Shown here: in pieces, positions 15,962 to 25,257 of the stretch | Layout of the letters: each line of letters starts with the position of its first letter | How positions within the stretch are numbered: the first letter of the stretch is position 1 | Assembly (NCBI RefSeq): GCF_900112135.1 | Contig: NZ_FOLC01000006.1 | Coordinates: 186,001-250,000, forward strand | Direction: 5' to 3' | Source of the DNA: Collimonas sp. OK412 | Lineage (GTDB): Bacteria; Pseudomonadota; Gammaproteobacteria; Burkholderiales; Burkholderiaceae_D | Length of the DNA stretch: 64,000 nt | Made by a program: the position numbers and the translations under genes | The notes under the pieces: generated by a model | The model's database searches: none | The model's input: the letters and a program-made list of their open reading frames with translations, nothing else | Told to the model about the DNA's origin: nothing

Positions 15962-18058
15962 ATGCATAAAAAGATGTGTCTGACCGCCCTCGCTGCCTTG
16001 GCAGTTTCCGCCTGCGGCAGCAACGGCAGCAGCAACCTCGGCGTCAATAATCCCGACAATGCGATTCCCGAAGGCACGGTGCTCAAGCTGGGACTGCTGG
16101 AGACTACCGACATCCACCAGAACGTGCTGAGCTACGACTATTACGGCTTGAAGGCCGACACCAGCCTCGGCCTCGAGCGCACCGCAACCCTGATCAAGGG
16201 CGCGCGCCAGGAAAATCCCAACAACCTGCTGCTGGACGACGGCGATGTCATCCAGGGCACGCTGCTCGGCGATTACCAGGCGGTTGCCGCGCCGGTGACC
16301 TGCAGCGGCACGCTGGCGGTGCACAAGGTGATGAACGCCCTGAAGTACGACGGCGCCGGCATGGGCAACCACGAATTCAACTACGGCCTGGATTTCCTCA
16401 GCCAGATCACCAATACCGATTTCGGCGTGCCGGGCGTGCAAAAAGGCAGCAGCTGCGGCGCGCCCAACTTCCCGCTGGTGCTGTCCAACGTGGTCGGGGT
16501 GTCGTCCGGCAAGCCGATCTTCAATCCCTACGCCGTGATCGCCAAGCAGTTCACCGCCACCAAGCCCGACGGCGGCAGCATGAACGTGGCGCTGAACGTC
16601 GGCATCATCAGCTTCGTGCCGCCGCAGATCATGGACTGGGACCAGAAAAACCTGGCCGGCAAGGTGATGGTCAACGGCGTGCAGGAATCGGCGCTCAAAT
16701 ATGTGCCGGAGATGCGCAGCAAGGGCGCCGACCTGGTGGTCGCCCTGTCGCACGGCGGGCTGGATGCTTCGCCTTACAGCCCGAAGATGGAAAACGGCAG
16801 CCTGTACCTGGCTACTACCGGCATCGACGCCTTGATGCTGGGCCATTCACACCTGATTTTCCCGCAAGCGCGTGAAACCGGCGCGCCGGCCATCGACGCT
16901 TCGCTGGCAGCCCTGCCAAGCACCCTGGTGGATACCGGCAAAGGCTTGGTCAACGGCATTCCGGCAGTGATGGCGCAAAGCTGGGGCCGGCGCCTGGGCA
17001 TCATCAAGATGGTATTGAAATACCAGGGCGGCAAATGGGTGGTGCAGAAAGAGCAGACCAGCGTCGAAGCGCGCGGCTTCAAATATGCCGACGGCAAGAC
17101 CAATATCGACGCCGATCCTACGATTGCGCCGCTGGTCGCCGCTGAACACCAGGCTACCCTGTCTTATGCCACGCAGCCGCTGGGCACCACGACCGATTTC
17201 GAGATGTCCGCCTACTTTTCGCTGGTGGGCGATGTCAGCGCGATCCAGATCGTCAACCAGGCCCAGATCGACTATGTGAAAACCTTCCTCGCCAGCTCCA
17301 CCGATCCGGTGCTGGCGAGCTACAAGTCGATCCCGGTGATTTCCTGCAGCGCGCCGTTCAAAGCCGGCCGCAACGGTCCCACCGACTTTACCGACGTCGC
17401 TCCGGGCGCGTCCGCGGCCGCCCCGTTCGGCTTGCAGGTACGCAATCCAGGCGATCTGTACTTGTACGGCAACAACAACCTGCAGGCAGTGAAGATCAAG
17501 GGCTCCGATCTGAAAAACTGGCTGGAAACCGCGGCCAAGCAGTTCGCCACGATCAATCCGGCCAGCACCGGCGAGCAAGACCTGGTGCCGTCCTACTCGA
17601 CGATTTTCAACTACGACGTGTTCTATGCCGAAAACAACGCGATGCAGTACCAGATCGACGTCACCAAACCGGCCGGCAGCCGCATCGTCAATCTGACGTA
17701 CGCCGGCAAGGCAGTCGCCGATACCGACGATTTCATCGTCGCCACCAATGACTACCGCGCGGGCGGCGGCGGCAACGTGCCGGGCATAGACGGCAGCAAG
17801 ACCATCATCAAATCGCCGGACGCCAACCAGGCGGTGGTCAGCGCTTACCTGAAAAAACAGGGCAAGGTCACCAATGCGGCAAACGGCAGCGGACAAAGCT
17901 GGAGTTTCGTCAAGGTGAGCACGCAGGGGCCGGTGATCCTGCGCTCCGCGCCGGGCAAGCTGGCGGTGGCGCAAGCGCTGGGTTTGGGCCGGGTAACGGC
18001 GGAAGGCGCGCTGGACGCCAGCGGTTTTGCCAAATACGCCATCGACCTGAGCAAATGA
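15962..18058 (+). CDS. Bifunctional 2',3'-cyclic-nucleotide phosphodiesterase/3'-nucleotidase-like lipoprotein
   Basis: A 698-residue CpdB-like metallophosphoesterase. The lipoprotein signal is LTALAALAVSAC. Metal-binding blocks are in order: LLETTDIHQNV, LDDGDVIQGTLLGDY, GMGNHEFNYGLDFL, VVALSHGG and GHSHLIFP. A 5'-nucleotidase C-terminal domain follows. It degrades extracytoplasmic nucleotides for phosphate and nucleoside salvage. E. coli CpdB is periplasmic and soluble; here the N-terminus predicts a lipid anchor. The next gene starts within the last codons (ATGATG over the stop), so the two are translationally coupled. Confidence 0.88.
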   Translation: MHKKMCLTALAALAVSACGSNGSSNLGVNNPDNAIPEGTVLKLGLLETTDIHQNVLSYDYYGLKADTSLGLERTATLIKGARQENPNNLLLDDGDVIQGTLLGDYQAVAAPVTCSGTLAVHKVMNALKYDGAGMGNHEFNYGLDFLSQITNTDFGVPGVQKGSSCGAPNFPLVLSNVVGVSSGKPIFNPYAVIAKQFTATKPDGGSMNVALNVGIISFVPPQIMDWDQKNLAGKVMVNGVQESALKYVPEMRSKGADLVVALSHGGLDASPYSPKMENGSLYLATTGIDALMLGHSHLIFPQARETGAPAIDASLAALPSTLVDTGKGLVNGIPAVMAQSWGRRLGIIKMVLKYQGGKWVVQKEQTSVEARGFKYADGKTNIDADPTIAPLVAAEHQATLSYATQPLGTTTDFEMSAYFSLVGDVSAIQIVNQAQIDYVKTFLASSTDPVLASYKSIPVISCSAPFKAGRNGPTDFTDVAPGASAAAPFGLQVRNPGDLYLYGNNNLQAVKIKGSDLKNWLETAAKQFATINPASTGEQDLVPSYSTIFNYDVFYAENNAMQYQIDVTKPAGSRIVNLTYAGKAVADTDDFIVATNDYRAGGGGNVPGIDGSKTIIKSPDANQAVVSAYLKKQGKVTNAANGSGQSWSFVKVSTQGPVILRSAPGKLAVAQALGLGRVTAEGALDASGFAKYAIDLSK

Positions 18059-18795
18059 TGGTTATCAAAAAACCGTTGGCGATAACGCTCTTGCTGCTGG
18101 CCGCGTCGCTGGGCGCATGTACCAGCGAGGTAGTGCCGGACAATGCACGGATCGAATCGGTCGGCATGCTTGCCCTGCACGGCCGCCAGCCCGGCGCGGT
18201 TGCCCAGCTGCAGGCGTGGGCCGCGGCTGGCCGGCCGGTGGCGCAGCGTGAACTGGCGCTGGCGTTGGCGTCTATGCCCGACCAGTCCGCGCAAGCGGGC
18301 GCATGGCTGCTGAAAGCGGCGGCAGCCGGCGACCCGGAAGCCCGGTTCCAGCTGGCCCAGGCTTTTTACCAAGGCAACCTGGGACTCAAGCTTGACCAAG
18401 CCCAAGCCTGGAGCTGGTATGAGCGTGCCGCCGCGTCGGGCAATGCAAAAGCCGGTTTCATGCTGGCCCGCATGGCGAAATACGGCGAAGGCGTGCCGCG
18501 CAACCTGCAACTTTCGGCCACATGGCTGCTGGAAGCCAGCAAGCAGGGCAACGCGCAAGCGATGTTCCTGCTGTCGAACGCCTATGCCGCGGGCGAAGGC
18601 GTAGAGCAGAATCCGCAGCTGGCCCGCGTATGGCTGGAACGTTCGGCCGAGGGCGATTTCCCGGTGGCGATCCAGGCCCTGGCCATGAGCCTGGAGAGCG
18701 GCGACCAGCACGGCGAGCGTGATCCCGTGCGGGCGCGCCACTTGATCAAGGAAGCCACCGACGAGCGCAGCATGCGCTGGAATAATTACCAGTAA
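18055..18795 (+). CDS. Sel1-repeat (TPR-like) lipoprotein
   Basis: A 246-residue protein with lipoprotein signal LLLLAASLGAC and about five Sel1-like repeats (for example AQAFYQGNLGLKLDQAQAWSW, AKYGEGVPRNLQLSATWLLEA, AYAAGEGVEQNPQLARVWLER). Sel1 repeats build an alpha-solenoid for protein-protein contacts. Translational coupling to the nucleotidase suggests a joint envelope role, such as holding the enzyme in a complex. Partner unknown. Confidence 0.82.
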   Translation: MMVIKKPLAITLLLLAASLGACTSEVVPDNARIESVGMLALHGRQPGAVAQLQAWAAAGRPVAQRELALALASMPDQSAQAGAWLLKAAAAGDPEARFQLAQAFYQGNLGLKLDQAQAWSWYERAAASGNAKAGFMLARMAKYGEGVPRNLQLSATWLLEASKQGNAQAMFLLSNAYAAGEGVEQNPQLARVWLERSAEGDFPVAIQALAMSLESGDQHGERDPVRARHLIKEATDERSMRWNNYQ

Positions 18796-18965
18796 CCGCT
18801 GCAGGCCGGCGCTCCAGGACGCCTGGATTTCTCCCGTACCTATCCTCATATCCGGCAGAGTAGAATTAGCCAGGAACCTGTGTGCCGATCCGGCGTCATA
18901 TGCCGGTTGCCAGCCTTGCGCCGGCAGCGCACACACCTGCCCCGGATTTTTCATGAGGAATGTTC

Positions 18966-19781
18966 ATGCTCTTGTCACCACGACGGATTTTCGTTGCCGC
19001 CCTTTTCCTCACCGCCGCACAGATCGCCTTTGCGCAAACGCCGAAAACCGTCTTCCTTGAAGAGCTGACCTGGACCGAGCTGCGCAGCCAGGTCCAGGCC
19101 GGCAAGACCACCATCCTGATTCCCATCGGCGCGACCGAGCAAAGCGGCCCCGATGTCGCGCTCGGCAAACACAACGTGCGCGTGAAGATCCTGTCGCAGC
19201 GGATCGCGGAAGGACTGGGCAATGCGCTGGTGGCGCCGGTGATCGCTTACGTGCCGGAAGGCAATTTCGCGCCGCCGACGTCGCATATGCGCTTCCCCGG
19301 CACCATCACGATCCCGGACGACGTCTTCCAGAAGACCCTGGAATCGGCCGCCAACAGTTTCAAGGTCCACGGTTTCAAGAACATCGTGTTCCTGGGCGAC
19401 CACGGCGGCTACCAGAACGATGTCAAGAAAGCCGTGGCGCAGCTGAACAAGAGCTGGGCCGGTTCGCCGGCGCGCGCCATCCTGCCGCCGGAATATTACG
19501 CCGCCAGTTCGGACGGCTACGCCGAGATACTGCGCAAGCGCGGCTATCGCGACGATGAAATCGGCACCCACGCCGGACTGGCCGACACCTCGCTGCAGCT
19601 GGCCGTGGCGCCGCAGATGGTGCGCCAGGACAGCCTGCGCAGCGGCCCCAGGCTCGGCCTGGCCGACGGCGTGTACGGCGGCGATCCGCGCCGCTCCAGC
19701 GCTGAAATCGGCCAGCTCGGCATCGACAACATCGTGACGCAGACCGTCAAGGCGCTCAAGGCCGAGACGGCTGCACGCTAA
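18966..19781 (+). CDS. Exported creatininase-family protein
   Basis: A 271-residue protein with a signal peptide (FVAALFLTAAQIAFAQ), followed by a creatininase fold. Recognisable blocks are ILIPIGATEQSGPDVALGKHN, APPTSHMRFPGTITI, FLGDHGGYQ and DEIGTHAGLADTS. Cytoplasmic creatininases usually have ATEQHGPHLP and HAGEFETS; here the first His is Ser and the Glu after HAG is Leu, so the metal site may differ or activity may have changed. The ATG at 18966 has GAGGA at good spacing; an in-frame ATG at 18960 directly abuts that site. It is followed by a beta-propeller protein and may act with it in the periplasm. Confidence 0.8.
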   Translation: MLLSPRRIFVAALFLTAAQIAFAQTPKTVFLEELTWTELRSQVQAGKTTILIPIGATEQSGPDVALGKHNVRVKILSQRIAEGLGNALVAPVIAYVPEGNFAPPTSHMRFPGTITIPDDVFQKTLESAANSFKVHGFKNIVFLGDHGGYQNDVKKAVAQLNKSWAGSPARAILPPEYYAASSDGYAEILRKRGYRDDEIGTHAGLADTSLQLAVAPQMVRQDSLRSGPRLGLADGVYGGDPRRSSAEIGQLGIDNIVTQTVKALKAETAAR

Positions 19782-19836
19782 ACCATCACTTCAATCACCG
19801 ACATTACTTTGCTGCTTATTTAATCAAGGAACCATC

Positions 19837-21009
19837 ATGCAATTTCGTTCTTGCCGTCTGTCGCGCCTCGCAATCTCTGTCAGCAGCGCCTTGGCAGCCG
19901 TATCCGTCGCCGCCGGCGCCTTCGCCGCGCCCGCCATCGCCACCGTGGCCGGCATGCCGCCCGTGGTCAACCCTGCCAACCTGTACAGCGAAGCCGGCGC
20001 CGGCCGCCTCAGTCCAGTAGTAGCTGACGCGCTGCCGCGCATTTATGTGCCTAACCTGCGTTCCAACGATGTCTACGTGATCGATCCGGCGACCTTCAAG
20101 GTGGTCGAGAAATTCCGCGTCGGCTACAGCCCGCAGCACGTGGTGCCGGCCTGGGACCTGAAGACCCTGTGGGTAGCGAACAATGCCGAAGGCCGGCCCG
20201 ACGGCAGCCTGACGCCGATCGATCCCAAGACTGCGAAGCCGGGCAAGGAAGTGGCGGTGGACGATCCCTACAATATGTATTTCACGCCCGACGGCAAGGA
20301 AGCCATCGTGGTGGTGGAAGCCCATGCCCAGCTGGATTTCCGCGATGCGCATACGATGGCGCTGAAGTCGAGCCTGCCGGTGCCGGAATGCAAGGGCATC
20401 AACCACGCCGATTTTTCGATCGACGGCAAATACGCCCTGTTCACCTGCGAGTTCGGCGGCAAGCTGGCGAAGATCGACATGGTCAACCGCAAGGTGCTCG
20501 GCTACCTGCTGCTCGACAAGAAAGGCATGCCGCAGGACATCCGCATTTCGCCGGACGGCAAGGCGTTTTTTGTGGCTGACATGATGGCTGACGGCGTTTA
20601 TGTGATCGACGGCGATAGTTTCACCAAGACCGGTTTCATCAAGACCGGCACCGGCACCCACGGCTTGTATCCGAGCCGCGACGGCAGCAAGCTGTACGTT
20701 TCCAACCGCGGCTCGAACAAGGTCCACGGCGGCCGCCGCGGCAAGGGCAGCATCTCGGTGATCGACTTCGCCACGCGCCAAGTGGTGGCGAACTGGCCGA
20801 TCCCGGGCGGCGGCAGCCCTGACATGGGCAATGTCAGCGCGGACGGCAAGATGCTGTGGCTGTCCGGCCGTTTCGACGATGTCGTGTATGCCATCGACAC
20901 CACCAGCGGCGCGGTCAAGTCGATCCCCGTCGGCATGGAGCCGCACGGCCTCACCGTCTGGCCGCAGCCGGGCCGTTATTCGCTGGGCCACACCGGCAAC
21001 ATGCGCTGA
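19837..21009 (+). CDS. Exported YVTN-type beta-propeller protein
   Basis: A 390-residue protein with a signal peptide and repeated blades of the YVTN/YncE type (IYVPNLRSNDVYVIDPATFKVVEKFRVG, LWVANNAEG, LYVSNRGSNKV, GSISVIDFATRQVVANWPIPGG). AAGGA precedes the ATG. Such seven-bladed propellers bind ligands or proteins in the periplasm; no cofactor motif is obvious. It lies 55 bp downstream of the creatininase-like gene and is likely in the same operon. Confidence 0.82.
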   Translation: MQFRSCRLSRLAISVSSALAAVSVAAGAFAAPAIATVAGMPPVVNPANLYSEAGAGRLSPVVADALPRIYVPNLRSNDVYVIDPATFKVVEKFRVGYSPQHVVPAWDLKTLWVANNAEGRPDGSLTPIDPKTAKPGKEVAVDDPYNMYFTPDGKEAIVVVEAHAQLDFRDAHTMALKSSLPVPECKGINHADFSIDGKYALFTCEFGGKLAKIDMVNRKVLGYLLLDKKGMPQDIRISPDGKAFFVADMMADGVYVIDGDSFTKTGFIKTGTGTHGLYPSRDGSKLYVSNRGSNKVHGGRRGKGSISVIDFATRQVVANWPIPGGGSPDMGNVSADGKMLWLSGRFDDVVYAIDTTSGAVKSIPVGMEPHGLTVWPQPGRYSLGHTGNMR

Positions 21010-21077
21010 TTTTTCTCGACCGCTGCCCGGGCTCCCGGTCCGGGCAGCCTGCGCCTGACACTTATTTTCCGCCGATT

Positions 21078-21794
21078 ATGCAAGCCATAGAATCCTTTGA
21101 AGTTCCCTACGAAAATTTCTTGCTGAAAGGCGATTTCCATCGCGCCGCTTCGTCTTGCCATGCCTTGATACTGCACGGCGCCGGCGCCAGTTCGCGCGCT
21201 ACCGCCAGCCGCTCGGGTTTGCGGCCGGCGCTGCAGGCGCGCGGCGTGGCCAGCACTTCGTTCGATTGCATCGGCCATGGCGATACCGGCGGCTTGCTGG
21301 AATATTCTTCGGTGGCCAGCCGCACGCGCCAGGCCGAGGCGGTGATCGCAGCCCGCAAGCTGGCGCAGCCGCTGGTGATATTCGGCAGCAGCATGGGCGC
21401 TTACAACGCCATCAAGCTGACGCAAACGCACCAGGTCGCCGCCTTGATCCTGATCGTGCCCGGGGTGTATGAACCCGCCGCCTACGCGCTGCCGTTCGGC
21501 CCGCGGTTCTCAGAGATCATCCGGCGCCACCGCAGTTGGGCCGACAGCGACGCCTGGGCAATCCTGGCCGGATTCACCGGCAACTTGCTGATTATCGCGG
21601 CCGAGCACGACGCCGTGATTCCCCTGGAAATACCGGAACGGCTGCTGCAGTCGGCGCAAAAAGCGCGTTCGCGCCAGCTGCGGATAATCGCCGGGACCGA
21701 CCACCAGCACCTGTTTCCGCTGTTGAGCGCAGAACGCCCGGATGAATTTGACGAACTGATGCGCCTGATTGTCGATTGCGCCAAGGGTTCCTAG
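21078..21794 (+). CDS. Alpha/beta hydrolase
   Basis: A 238-residue cytoplasmic alpha/beta hydrolase with LILHGAGASS (oxyanion region), the nucleophile elbow GSSMGAYN, an acid near AAEHDAVIP and the catalytic His near GTDHQHL. The frame extends upstream inside the propeller gene, but the ATG at 21078 (MQAIESFEVPYENF) is the sensible start, 68 bp past that gene. Substrate unknown; a serine hydrolase acting on acyl esters is likely. Confidence 0.8.
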   Translation: MQAIESFEVPYENFLLKGDFHRAASSCHALILHGAGASSRATASRSGLRPALQARGVASTSFDCIGHGDTGGLLEYSSVASRTRQAEAVIAARKLAQPLVIFGSSMGAYNAIKLTQTHQVAALILIVPGVYEPAAYALPFGPRFSEIIRRHRSWADSDAWAILAGFTGNLLIIAAEHDAVIPLEIPERLLQSAQKARSRQLRIIAGTDHQHLFPLLSAERPDEFDELMRLIVDCAKGS

Positions 21795-21927
21795 CGTTGT
21801 CCGGATGCTTCACAGACGACGCCGCTGGGAATACAGGGCGTTGCTGATATATCCCCTGTCGGGATGGAAGTTAATTTGCTAGCATCCTGCTGCTGCTCTT
21901 ACATCCACCCCCATCAGGAGGACTTGC

Positions 21928-23052
21928 ATGAAGATTGTATGGTTAGGGTGCCTTATCCTGGCTTTGACTTCCACCCACGCTAGCGCGCAACAGCCTGCAG
22001 AGGCGGCAGCCTACAAGAAGGTAAAAGAAGTGGTCCGCGACCTGGAGCGCATCGTCGCGCCGTCCGGCATCCAGGAGTCCTATAAAACCGGCATTGGCGG
22101 CATAGACCAATGGCTCAACGTCCGGGGCCAGGACCAGGCCAACCCTATCATCTTGTTCATCCACGGCGGCCCGGCCTCGCCCTTGACACCCACCATCTGG
22201 CAGTTCCAGCGGCCGCTGGAAGAATATTTCACCGTGGTCAACTGGGACCAGCGCGGGGCCGGCAAGACCTATGGCGAGGCCTATGGCGCGGCCGATGGCG
22301 AGGCCGATCCGCACGCCATCGGCGACAGCATCCATATCCCGCGCTACGTCGACGACGCCATCGAAGTAGCCGAATACGTCCGTAAGCGATACCACAAGAA
22401 AAAAATCATCCTGATGGGACACAGCTGGGGTACGGTCATCGGCATGAGTGCCGCGCTGAAGCGCCCCGATCTTTTTTATGCCTACATTGGCATCGGACAG
22501 GTCATCAGCACCAGGGAAAACGAGCGCATCAGCTTTGAATACGCGCTGCAGCAGGCAAAAGCGCATGACAATGCGCCTGCCCTGAAGGAACTGGAGTCGA
22601 TTGCGCCTTACCCGGGCGACCAGCCCATCACGCGCGAGCGCATCATTGTCGCCAGGAAGTGGCCCCAGTTCTACGGCGGCTTGAGCGCATTCCGCGATAC
22701 ATCCACCTATTATTTCGACGCGCCGCTGCTATCGCCAGAGTATGACGAGGCCGATATCCGCGCCATAGACCAGGGCAGCCTGCTCACCTTGGGCAAGATC
22801 CTGCCCGAGTTCGTCAATGTCGACTTTACGAATGTCCATACCTTTCCCATACCTGTAGTGATGTTCATGGGGCGCCATGACTACACGACCCCAACCTCGC
22901 CTACCGCCGCCTGGCTGGACCAGGTGCGCGCACCCTACAAGCAAGGTGTCTGGTTTGAGCATTCGGCGCACATGATTCCGTGGGAAGAGCCCGGCAAAAC
23001 GCTGGTCAGCCTGCTGAAATATGTGCGGCCGCTGGCGGAGGGCGCCAACTAG
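21928..23052 (+). CDS. Exported alpha/beta hydrolase (proline iminopeptidase-like)
   Basis: A 374-residue protein with a signal peptide (MKIVWLGCLILALTSTHASA), LFIHGGPASPL, the strand NWDQRGAGKTYGE and the nucleophile elbow GHSWGTVIG. HGGPG-like and DQRGAGKS-like motifs are characteristic of the S33 prolyl aminopeptidase group. The catalytic Asp is near MGRHDYTTP and the His near FEHSAHMIPWEEP. AGGAGG precedes the ATG. It probably cleaves small peptides or esters in the periplasm. Confidence 0.85.
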   Translation: MKIVWLGCLILALTSTHASAQQPAEAAAYKKVKEVVRDLERIVAPSGIQESYKTGIGGIDQWLNVRGQDQANPIILFIHGGPASPLTPTIWQFQRPLEEYFTVVNWDQRGAGKTYGEAYGAADGEADPHAIGDSIHIPRYVDDAIEVAEYVRKRYHKKKIILMGHSWGTVIGMSAALKRPDLFYAYIGIGQVISTRENERISFEYALQQAKAHDNAPALKELESIAPYPGDQPITRERIIVARKWPQFYGGLSAFRDTSTYYFDAPLLSPEYDEADIRAIDQGSLLTLGKILPEFVNVDFTNVHTFPIPVVMFMGRHDYTTPTSPTAAWLDQVRAPYKQGVWFEHSAHMIPWEEPGKTLVSLLKYVRPLAEGAN

Positions 23053-23150
23053 GAGCCGCGATCGGGTGGGCAAAAATGCCGATCCCGGATTTCCTCTATG
23101 ATTCCAATGCGGCGGCAAGTGCGCATTGCGTAACCTACAGAGAGAATTCC

Positions 23151-23945
23151 ATGAAGATCGATCTAAGCGACAAACATGCAGTAGTGAGCGGCTCGACCGC
23201 CGGCATCGGCCTGGCGATTGCGCTCGGCCTGGCGCAGGCGGGGGCGACGGTGGTAGTGAACGGCCGCACCCAGGAACGGGTCGACCAGGCCCTGGAGCAG
23301 ATCCGCGGCAAAGTTCCTGCCGCCCGCCTGCAAGGCATCGCCGCCGACCTCGGCACCGCGGACGGCGCCGCCCTGCTGTTCAAGCAAGTGCTGGAAACCG
23401 ACATCCTGATCAACAACCTTGGCATCTTCGAAGCCAAGCCTTTCTTCGATATTACCGATGAAGATTGGCAGCGTTTCTTCGACGTCAACGTGATGAGCGC
23501 GGTGCGCCTGTCGCGCCACTACGCGCCGGGCATGGTCAAGCGCGGCTGGGGCCGGGTGCAGTTCCTGTCGAGCGAATCGGGTTTGCAGATTCCCAAGGAA
23601 ATGGTTCATTACGGCATGACCAAGACAGCCTTGCTGGCAGTTTCGCGCGGCTTGGCGGAAACCCTGGCCGGCAGCGGCGTCACCGTCAACGCGGTGTTGC
23701 CGGGGCCGACCCGCTCCGAAGGCGTAGGCGATTTCTTCGCTTCGATGGCGCGCGACCAGGGCATCGCAAGCGAAGAGTTGGAACGCGACTTCCTGAAAGA
23801 ACACCGCCCCAGCTCGCTGATCCAGCGCCTCGCCACGGTGGAGGAAGTCGCCAACATGGTGGTCTATCTCGCCTCGGTACAGGCTTCGGCTACCACTGGC
23901 GCCGCCTTGCGTGTGGATGGCGGCGTGGTGCGTTCGATTTCCTGA
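23151..23945 (+). CDS. Short-chain dehydrogenase/reductase
   Basis: A 264-residue SDR with SGSTAGIGLAIALGLAQAGA for NAD(P) binding, NNLG in place of NNAG, a Ser then YGMTKTALLAV (YxxxK) and the C-terminal DGGVVRS typical of FabG-like enzymes. The frame opens further upstream, but the ATG at 23151 has AGAGAGAA upstream. Its last 82 bp overlap the 3' end of the convergent GST gene. Substrate unknown. Confidence 0.87.
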   Translation: MKIDLSDKHAVVSGSTAGIGLAIALGLAQAGATVVVNGRTQERVDQALEQIRGKVPAARLQGIAADLGTADGAALLFKQVLETDILINNLGIFEAKPFFDITDEDWQRFFDVNVMSAVRLSRHYAPGMVKRGWGRVQFLSSESGLQIPKEMVHYGMTKTALLAVSRGLAETLAGSGVTVNAVLPGPTRSEGVGDFFASMARDQGIASEELERDFLKEHRPSSLIQRLATVEEVANMVVYLASVQASATTGAALRVDGGVVRSIS

Positions 23946-24562
23946 TTTGCCTGGGCTCTAGCAGCTTCCGCCGCCAGCGCCGCTTTCACCGTGGCGCGGG
24001 AGCCGATGTTTTCCATATAGCGGGCGATGGCCGGCCACCGGGCCAGGTCAATCGAAAACAATGTCGTCCAGCGCAGCACCGTGAACAGGTAGGCATCGGC
24101 CACGCCGAACTGCGCGCCGAGCAGGTAGTCGTGCTGCTCCAGGGTCGATGCGACCTGGTCCAGGCGCTGCAGCAGCTTGTCCTTGAAGACGGTCTTGACG
24201 CCATCCGGGAGCGTCGCGTTGAACAGCGGGCTCAGTCCCGCATGGATTTCGCTGGTGATGAAATTCAGCGATTCCTGCAGGCGCACCCGCTGCCAGCTGC
24301 CGTTGGCCGGCGCCAGTTTTGCTTCCGGCCTGAGATCGGCGAGATACTGCACGATTGCCGGCCCCTCCGTCAGCACTTCGCCGTTCTCCAGCTGCAGCGC
24401 CGCCACGTAGCCTTTCGGATTGACGGCCAGGAAATCCTGGCCGTCGGCGGTGCGCTTGGTCTTGTTGTCGACCTTCACCAGTTCAAACGGCAAGCCCAGT
24501 TCGCGCAGCACGATGTGCGGCGACAGCGAACAAGTCTCGGGGGCAAAATACAGTTTCATCAT
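23864..24562 (-). CDS. Glutathione S-transferase
   Basis: A 232-residue GST with a thioredoxin-fold N-terminal domain (MMKLYFAPETCSLSPHIVLRELGLPFELVKVD, the beta-class Cys near residue 10-11, and EGPAIVQYLADL) and a helical C-terminal domain (ADAYLFTVLRWT). It conjugates glutathione to electrophiles. AGGAG precedes two adjacent ATGs. The family usually ends near 205 residues; here about 27 extra residues (QEIERTTPPSTRKAAPVVAE...) are encoded antisense to the end of the SDR gene, as though the original stop was lost. The divergent HxlR gene is probably its regulator. Confidence 0.9.
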   Translation of the reverse strand: MMKLYFAPETCSLSPHIVLRELGLPFELVKVDNKTKRTADGQDFLAVNPKGYVAALQLENGEVLTEGPAIVQYLADLRPEAKLAPANGSWQRVRLQESLNFITSEIHAGLSPLFNATLPDGVKTVFKDKLLQRLDQVASTLEQHDYLLGAQFGVADAYLFTVLRWTTLFSIDLARWPAIARYMENIGSRATVKAALAAEAARAQANQEIERTTPPSTRKAAPVVAEACTEAR

Positions 24563-24623
24563 CCGGTTCTCCTGTGGAATCGCAGCCGTATGCTGCAGGT
24601 GCAGGAGAGTATGGTGATGGTAG

Positions 24624-24635
24624 TTACTATTGTAA
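24624..24635. promoter_or_regulatory. Candidate HxlR operator between GST and its regulator
   Basis: TTACTATTGTAA is a short dyad in the AT-rich 124-bp divergent region. HxlR-type regulators bind TTAC/GTAA-like dyads in such positions. A second looser one (GTACATAAATTATAC) lies near 24660. The call rests on position and symmetry alone. Confidence 0.3.
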
Positions 24636-24686
24636 AGAAGGGAGATTTTTGTTATATAGGTACATAAATTATACTTAGGTGGCTGC

Positions 24687-25037
24687 ATGAAAACGAATGT
24701 CTCGGGCTGCTCGGTGGAGGAAGCCATGCTGCTGCTGGGCGGGCGCTGGCGCATGCTGCTGGTGTCTTACCTGCTGGATGGCCCCAAGCGCTTCAACGAC
24801 TTGCGGCGCGACGTGCCGAATATCTCCCAGCGCATGCTGACGCTAGACCTGCGCGCCCTGGAAGCGGCGGGACTGGTGCAACGCACGGTTTACGCCGAAG
24901 TGCCGGTGAAAGTGGAGTACTGCCTTACCGCCGACGGCCAGCGCTTGCGCAAGGTGGTGGAGGTGCTGAAGGAGTTCGGGCTGTGGCTGAAACAGGAACA
25001 GCAGCAAAACCCGGAACAGGCTAAGCTGGCGCCCTGA
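24687..25037 (+). CDS. HxlR-family transcriptional regulator
   Basis: A 116-residue winged-helix protein with the family pattern GCSVEEAMLLLGGRWRMLLVSYLLDGPKRFNDLRR and then ISQRMLTLDLRALEAAGLVQRTVY. Cys8 in the N-terminal segment is where several HxlR members sense thiol-reactive compounds. It is divergent from the GST gene, which fits induction of glutathione conjugation by electrophiles. The rest of the protein is ordinary in length. Confidence 0.88.
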   Translation: MKTNVSGCSVEEAMLLLGGRWRMLLVSYLLDGPKRFNDLRRDVPNISQRMLTLDLRALEAAGLVQRTVYAEVPVKVEYCLTADGQRLRKVVEVLKEFGLWLKQEQQQNPEQAKLAP

Positions 25038-25097
25038 CCGGAACATTTCACTGCACGGCAGGTCTGTTAGAGCTACCATTCACCCCTTGAGACGACG

Positions 25098-25235
25098 ATG
25101 CGCCTACTGTTTCCCCTGATGACAATCCTGCTGCTGGCAGCCTGCGGCCATGTCACATCGCCTTCCGGCGAAAGCGGCACCACCATCACTCCCTACGGCG
25201 TGATCGATGCCGGCGTCACGCGCAGCAATCGTTAA
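25098..25235 (+). CDS. Short putative lipoprotein (45 aa)
   Basis: The reading frame MRLLFPLMTILLLAACGHVT... is a 45-residue product with a clean lipobox (LLAAC, Cys16) and a 29-residue mature part ending ITPYGVIDAGVTRSNR. Similar very short lipoproteins are common in this group. It ends 22 bp before gmhA and may be co-transcribed. Function unknown. Confidence 0.6.
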   Translation: MRLLFPLMTILLLAACGHVTSPSGESGTTITPYGVIDAGVTRSNR

Positions 25236-25257
25236 CTTATCCGAACGGAGTATGCAA

